In this document: positions 6,243-9,902 of the stretch, piece by piece | Layout of the letters: every line of letters begins with the position of its first letter | How positions within the stretch are numbered: position 1 is the first letter of the stretch | Assembly (NCBI GenBank): GCA_029821515.1 | Contig: JALGTD010000040.1 | Span: 1 to 9,902, forward strand | Direction of reading: 5' to 3' | DNA from: Candidatus Zipacnadia bacterium | Lineage (GTDB): Bacteria > Armatimonadota > Zipacnadia > Zipacnadales > Zipacnadaceae | Length of the DNA stretch: 9,902 nucleotides | The notes under the pieces: model-generated | Seen by the model: the letters and a program-made list of their open reading frames with translations, nothing else | The model's database searches: none | Told to the model about the DNA's origin: nothing | Program-made: the position numbers and the translations under genes

Positions 6243-8015
6243 ATGCAATACTTGAAAATGATGCGCGCAACGGTAACAATCACGGTACTATGCGCGGCAA
6301 TAGTCGCTTGGCCGATACTGGGGACGGTTGGCGCGGCTTGGGCTGAGCAAGCTGAGGACGGGGACACATCCCCCATAAACCTTGACATCAGGGGGGGAGA
6401 GATTGCCGACGTATTGCGTATGTTGGGCCGGGCTGCCGACGTTGACATTGTGGTCACTGATGGCGTAAGCGGTACAGTGCCTAGCCTAAATCTACGCGGC
6501 AAGAGCATTGATGAAGCTTTGTATTTGATTGCCACGACCTGCGGTTTGAAGGTATACCAAGTTGACCCCACAACCTACATAGTCTCTCCTGCTGATAGGC
6601 CTGCCCCCGAAGCAGGTACGCTCTTGAACCCATACGGCACAGCGCCACCCGGCGAGCGCCCCCAGCGCCCTGTTTCTCCTAACTTGCCTGCTATTCTGAC
6701 AGTTGCCCCGGAGGTTCCTCCAATGTCTGCCTGGCAGCTAGAGGGATCGAGCCAGGTGCTGCAGGACTCCGCGCGGGGCGAGTGGATCTGGGACGAGATC
6801 AAGCTTGAGTATGCCGATCCCGCGGTAGTCGCCCGGACCTTCGGTGGTGCAGTTACGGGGGGAGGTACTGTACCCCGCAGGGTTGACCATTATGATCAAA
6901 GGAGGGCAGAAGTGCTTCCGTTTGCCGGCAATATGAGTCTGCCAGGGGCTTCGTTCGTTGGGCAGTGGCAGCAGTATGGCGGGTACGGGGGAGGTGGCCT
7001 CGGCGGAAGCCTGGGGCAATATGGTGGTGGTAGTAGTAGGTACGGTGGAAGCTACGGGGGTTCTCAATATGGACGTGGCGGCTATGGTGGCAGTGGCTAC
7101 GGCGGTCAGTACGGTGGTCAGTACGGGGGTCAGTACGGTGGCGGGTACGGCGGTCAGTACGGTGGCGGATACGGTGGCTATGGTGGCATAAGCCTGCCGG
7201 AGAACATGGAACCACCTCTGGCTATTCTCGATCAGAATGTAGTGCTGGTTCGCGGCACTCAGGAGGCTATTGACAAGTTCCGGGAGATATTGGCCATCTT
7301 TGATAAGCCGACCAGACAGGTTGAGATCGAGTGCAGGTTCGTTGAAGTGCAGACCAGCAAGGACAAAGCTTTTGGTATTGATTGGTTTGTGGCTAACGGA
7401 GCTGCCGAGTACTTCAATCTGGGAATGGCCCCGGGCGTGGGCATCAACGTTGTTAAGTTCCACCGGGGGCGATTTGAGGCTGAACTGCGGACGCTGCTAT
7501 CCGACCACCGTGTCGAGCTCGTCAACGCACCGCGAGTGACTGCCCAGAATAACATGCAAGCGTCAGTCAATTTCACCACCGAGATTCCTTACTTTTACGC
7601 AACGACAACCTATGACGAATTCGGCAACCGTGAGGTCAACTTTGAGATAGACAGTATCAGTGTGACGCAATCTCTGTATGTTACTCCGCGGATCCTCGGA
7701 GACGACTCGGTGGTCTTGATGTTGCAGCCGCAAATTGATGACCAAAGCGGCACAGTGGTTAGCCCCGATGGGACGATCTTGCCTATCGTGAGCACTCAGT
7801 CGGCCTACAGCCAGGTTCGCGTCCACGACGGCGAAACTATTGTTATGGGCGGATTTAACCGGACCAATGATGATATCAATGTTCGCAAGACACCTCTGCT
7901 TAGCGAGCTTCCGATAATTGGTAATCTGTTCCGCTCGCGTACTATCAACCAGCGGAGGTCGGAGCTATTGATCTTCGTGACTACGCACATTATCCGGGAC
8001 ATACCGCCGCAATAG
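6243..8015 (+). CDS. pilQ: type IV pilus / type II secretion secretin (PilQ/GspD family) with Gly/Tyr-rich insertion
   Basis: A 590-residue outer-membrane channel protein. The signal peptide covers about residues 1-34 (AAWA before EQ). An STN/N0-like domain lies at about 43-117 (INLDIRGGEIADVLRMLGRA to TTYIVSP). An N1-like domain starts at about 184 (IKLEYADPAVVARTFGG) and is interrupted by a Gly/Tyr-rich insertion of roughly 75 residues. It resumes with VVLVRGTQEAIDKFREILAI. The C-terminal secretin domain (about 360-585) contains the classical end motif TPLLSELPIIGNLFRSR followed by RSELLIFVTTHII. It would form the multimeric gated pore through which the pilus exits; it could equally be a secretin of a T2SS-like machine, but the pilMNO context favours a pilus. 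The ATG has GGGAG six bases upstream. No AMIN domain is seen ahead of the STN domain, unlike many proteobacterial PilQ. Confidence 0.92.
   Translation: MQYLKMMRATVTITVLCAAIVAWPILGTVGAAWAEQAEDGDTSPINLDIRGGEIADVLRMLGRAADVDIVVTDGVSGTVPSLNLRGKSIDEALYLIATTCGLKVYQVDPTTYIVSPADRPAPEAGTLLNPYGTAPPGERPQRPVSPNLPAILTVAPEVPPMSAWQLEGSSQVLQDSARGEWIWDEIKLEYADPAVVARTFGGAVTGGGTVPRRVDHYDQRRAEVLPFAGNMSLPGASFVGQWQQYGGYGGGGLGGSLGQYGGGSSRYGGSYGGSQYGRGGYGGSGYGGQYGGQYGGQYGGGYGGQYGGGYGGYGGISLPENMEPPLAILDQNVVLVRGTQEAIDKFREILAIFDKPTRQVEIECRFVEVQTSKDKAFGIDWFVANGAAEYFNLGMAPGVGINVVKFHRGRFEAELRTLLSDHRVELVNAPRVTAQNNMQASVNFTTEIPYFYATTTYDEFGNREVNFEIDSISVTQSLYVTPRILGDDSVVLMLQPQIDDQSGTVVSPDGTILPIVSTQSAYSQVRVHDGETIVMGGFNRTNDDINVRKTPLLSELPIIGNLFRSRTINQRRSELLIFVTTHIIRDIPPQ
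7104..7175 (+). repeat. 12-bp repeats encoding the Gly/Tyr insertion of the secretin
   Basis: Six adjacent 12-base units encode GQYG or GGYG. Units at 7104-7115, 7116-7127, 7128-7139 and 7152-7163 are the GQYG form and nearly identical; 7140-7151 and 7164-7175 are the GGYG form. They sit in the longer Gly/Tyr/Ser block at about 6970-7188. Tyrosines here are mostly TAC, whereas the upstream gene uses mostly TAT, so the two blocks are not a recent copy of one another. Confidence 0.85.
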
Positions 8016-8048
8016 ACTTGGTGGGGGCGACAATCTGTCAGATACTAA

Positions 8049-8079
8049 TGAACGGCACAGCCCGGGGTTGTGCCGTTCA
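8049..8079 (+). terminator. strong hairpin between the secretin gene and aroC
   Basis: TGAACGGCACA (8049-8059) and TGTGCCGTTCA (8069-8079) form a perfect 11-bp stem around a 9-base loop. Only a weak ACTTG follows rather than a run of T, so intrinsic termination would be poor. It may be a partial or factor-assisted terminator at the pilus-aro junction, or an mRNA-stabilising structure. It ends 19 bases before the aroC ATG and leaves the aroC ribosome site (AAGAGG, 8085-8090) unpaired. Confidence 0.45.
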
Positions 8080-8098
8080 CTTGTAAGAGGGTGGCACT

Positions 8099-9307
8099 AT
8101 GGCTACCAGACTTGACTTTTGCACAGCCGGTGAGTCACACGGGTGCCAGCTTACGGCAATATTGACGGGCCTGCCCGCGGGATTATTTGTGGATATTAGC
8201 AGGATAGACTGTGAATTGGCGCGCCGGCAGGGCGGTTATGGGCGTGGCGGACGTATGCAGATAGAGAGCGATCGCGCGCTGATAACCAGCGGCGTGCGCC
8301 ACGGCAAGACGCTGGGCACCCCACTGGCTCTGACAATCGAAAACCACGACTGGTCTAACTGGGAGCAGGAAATGGCCATTACCCCGCCTGAGGGGGAGTT
8401 TATGAGCCAACAGGCGGTGAGCGTGCCACGCCCGGGGCATGCCGACCTGGCTGGTGCGGCCAAGTTTGGCCACCGCGACATGCGCAACGTACTGGAGCGG
8501 GCCAGTGCGCGCGAGACGGCAGCGCGAGTGGCTGTTGGCGCCATCTGCCGGCAACTCCTGGAGCAGTTCGACATTGCTGTGTTGAGTTGCGTGGTGAATA
8601 TCGCAGGAATCCGGACAGAGCCTGCTCCGCCCTCAGATGAGCAATTCTGGGCTAAAGTGGAGAACAGTGACGTACGGTGCGGCGACGAGCAGGCAGCCGG
8701 GAGAATGCGCCAGGCGATCGCCGAAGCTAGCCAGCGCGGGGATACAGTGGGCGGGGAGTTTGAGATTTATGCAGTTGGCGTCCCACCGGGCCTGGGTTCG
8801 ACAGCAATGTGGCATGAGCGGCTGGACACGCGCCTGGCCGCAGCAATTATGAGCATTCCCGCCATCAAGAGTGTGGAAATTGGTCTGGGCAAGGCTGTGG
8901 CCGACCGACCAGGTTCTGAAGTCCACGATCCTATCCAGATTGGTGATATTGACAGCCGCTGGCCGTTCGTGCGCACCAGTAATAACGCTGGTGGCACAGA
9001 GGGTGGGATTTCCAATGGCGAGCCGATTGTAGTGCGGGCGGCAATGAAGCCGATTCCTACCCTGACCCAGCCACTTCCCTCAGTTGAGCTGCCCAGCTTG
9101 GAACCACAACCGGCCCACGCCGAGCGCTCCGATGTCTGTGCGGTGCCGGCTGCGTCGGTGGTTGGAGAGGCGATGGTGAGCTTTGTTTTGGCTCAGGCGA
9201 TGCGGGAGAAGTTCGGCGGTGACAGCCTCCAGGATATGCTGGCGGCCTGGGAGGCGTACTGGCGGCGGCTGCGCCAGTTGTGGCAACCAGATGGCGGGGG
9301 GGTGTAG
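8099..9307 (+). CDS. aroC: chorismate synthase
   Basis: A 402-residue enzyme that converts 5-enolpyruvylshikimate-3-phosphate to chorismate, the last step of the shikimate pathway, using reduced FMN. Family signatures are complete: TAGESHG with H14 near the N-terminus, ARRQGGYGRGGRMQIESD at about 41-58, RPGHADLAGAAKFGHRDMRN around residue 110 with the second conserved histidine, ASARETAARVAVGAI, the FMN/substrate loop NNAGGTEGGISNGEPI near residue 300, and ERSDVCAVPAASVVGEAM near residue 342. The length is at the upper end of the usual 350-400. The ATG has AAGAGG eight bases upstream. aroK follows three bases after the stop, so aroC, aroK and aroB form one transcription unit that may also receive read-through from the pilus operon. 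The last codons run through seven consecutive G (9296-9302). Confidence 0.97.
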   Translation: MATRLDFCTAGESHGCQLTAILTGLPAGLFVDISRIDCELARRQGGYGRGGRMQIESDRALITSGVRHGKTLGTPLALTIENHDWSNWEQEMAITPPEGEFMSQQAVSVPRPGHADLAGAAKFGHRDMRNVLERASARETAARVAVGAICRQLLEQFDIAVLSCVVNIAGIRTEPAPPSDEQFWAKVENSDVRCGDEQAAGRMRQAIAEASQRGDTVGGEFEIYAVGVPPGLGSTAMWHERLDTRLAAAIMSIPAIKSVEIGLGKAVADRPGSEVHDPIQIGDIDSRWPFVRTSNNAGGTEGGISNGEPIVVRAAMKPIPTLTQPLPSVELPSLEPQPAHAERSDVCAVPAASVVGEAMVSFVLAQAMREKFGGDSLQDMLAAWEAYWRRLRQLWQPDGGGV

Positions 9308-9310
9308 GCC

Positions 9311-9817
9311 TTGGTTCCTGTCCTTCGACCGCCCGCCGCGGCGATTATTCTGGCCGGGTTTATGGGCACGGGCAAAAGCGCGGTGGCGGAACTGCTAAGC
9401 CAACGCTGGGGGCTGCATAGCGCAGACACCGACGCGATGATCGAAGAGCAGATGGGCACAAGCATAGCGGAGATATTCGCCACCCGCGGTGAGCTGTACT
9501 TTCGCGACCTGGAGACGACGGTGCTCCGCCAACTGGCCGGGGAAGACGGCCTGGTTGTCAGCACGGGCGGCGGAATCCTGCTGCGCGAGCAGAACGTCGA
9601 GCTGCTGCGCCAGATGGGGCTAATCATCTGTCTGCATGCCTCGGCGGAGACAATTATGCAGCGCACCGCGGCCAGCGAGGAGCGCCCCCTGCTGAACCGA
9701 CCTGATGCAGCGGCCGAGATACGACGACTGCTGGCAGAACGGGATGAAGCATATCACCACCGACGGGCTGACTCCCCAGCAGGTGACGGACGCTGTCGAA
9801 GAAGCTGTGAGGGCTGA
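9311..9817 (+). CDS. aroK: shikimate kinase, C-terminus frameshifted
   Basis: This protein phosphorylates shikimate with ATP, the fifth step of the shikimate pathway. Residues 16-23 are the Walker A loop GFMGTGKS. The shikimate site is seen as D39-T-D41, R65 in the YFRDLET motif, and the GGG at 86-88 in VVSTGGGI. The lid arginine is in ERPLLNRP. The frame is good up to about Y148 (AERDEAY); the 20 residues that follow (starting HHRRADSPAG) do not resemble the family. The expected ending, which contains the nucleotide-contacting TDG, is encoded in another frame from 9753. The start is TTG, the only usable in-frame start between the aroC stop and the Walker motif, with a G-rich stretch upstream as ribosome site. 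As it stands the kinase lacks its last strand and helix and is probably impaired, unless the break is a sequence error. Confidence 0.85.
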   Translation: MVPVLRPPAAAIILAGFMGTGKSAVAELLSQRWGLHSADTDAMIEEQMGTSIAEIFATRGELYFRDLETTVLRQLAGEDGLVVSTGGGILLREQNVELLRQMGLIICLHASAETIMQRTAASEERPLLNRPDAAAEIRRLLAERDEAYHHRRADSPAGDGRCRRSCEG

Positions 9818-9902
9818 TCCTCGCGGCCTCTTTCTGGCGCCGGGGCCGGTTGAGATACCGGTGGAGCTGGGCGAGGATAGCTACACGATTCATATTGGCG
9901 AG
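9744..9902 (+). CDS. aroB: 3-dehydroquinate synthase N-terminus preceded by the displaced AroK tail (partial)
   Basis: This frame is open to the right edge of the window. It first encodes ITTDGLTPQQVTDAVEEAV (about 9753-9809), which is the normal C-terminal helix region of a shikimate kinase. It then continues without a stop through ADPRGLFLAPG to VEIPVELGEDSYTIHIGE, the first strands of 3-dehydroquinate synthase (AroB), which makes 3-dehydroquinate from DAHP with NAD. An ATG at 9744 could start a separate AroB, overlapping aroK by 74 bases, but its upstream bases (GAACGGG) are a poor ribosome site. In-frame GTG codons at 9783 and 9807 are alternatives. The most natural interpretation is an AroK-AroB fusion, a type known for example from Thermotoga, with the join now broken. 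Only about 17 residues of AroB itself are visible. Confidence 0.65.
   Translation, partial: MKHITTDGLTPQQVTDAVEEAVRADPRGLFLAPGPVEIPVELGEDSYTIHIGE

Noticed and set aside
6738..7463. Long minus-strand open frame inside the secretin gene
   Set aside because: It is low-complexity Ala/Thr/Val sequence over the repeat region, as expected from the reverse of Gly/Tyr codons.
8018..8046. TTGGTG and GATACT with a 17-base spacer as an aroC promoter
   Set aside because: Only three and four of six consensus bases match and the start would fall inside the hairpin; too weak to report as a feature.
9193..9666. Minus-strand open frame across the aroC-aroK junction
   Set aside because: It is antisense to two clear enzymes and Ser/Pro/Arg-rich without family features.

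Overview
The window looks like a chromosomal stretch from a diderm bacterium of moderately high GC. It encodes a complete outer-membrane secretin and a trans-envelope type IV pilus (T4P) assembly complex, so an outer membrane is expected. The gene content does not identify the phylum. The unusual Met/Gly/Pro- and Gly/Tyr-rich insertions make a typical proteobacterium unlikely. No rRNA, tRNA, mobile element or CRISPR array was seen.

Region 1 (1-1241): the 3' end of fixC (electron-transfer flavoprotein:quinone oxidoreductase type) is translationally coupled by ATGA to fixX, its ferredoxin-like partner. A stand-alone CheY-like receiver gene faces them on the minus strand, and the two stop codons share one CTAG tetranucleotide.

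Region 2 (1242-1617): a 376-bp divergent control region. A near-consensus sigma-70-type promoter points left to the receiver gene, and another with a perfect -35 points right to the pilus operon. A short dyad lies at the predicted start of the pilus transcript.

Region 3 (1618-8015): a pilus operon of pilM (actin-like), pilN, pilO, a PilP/GspC-like anchored periplasmic protein, a short STN-domain protein with a Gly/Tyr tail, and a full secretin (PilQ/GspD family). Together they would make the cytoplasmic ring, the inner-membrane alignment complex and the outer-membrane channel. The three inner-membrane anchored proteins all carry Met/Gly/Pro-rich low-complexity segments. The two secretin-family proteins both carry Gly/Tyr-rich segments. 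This two-class pattern is the most unusual feature of the window.

Region 4 (8016-9902): after a strong hairpin come aroC (chorismate synthase), aroK (shikimate kinase) and the beginning of aroB (3-dehydroquinate synthase). The aroK frame is lost near 9752, and the expected C-terminus continues in another frame that runs without a stop into aroB. The natural reading is an AroK-AroB fusion broken by a small deletion of about 17 bases between short repeats, either real or an assembly error. The pilMNOPQ-aroK-aroB neighbourhood is a classical arrangement in proteobacteria; here an extra secretin-like gene and aroC are inserted.
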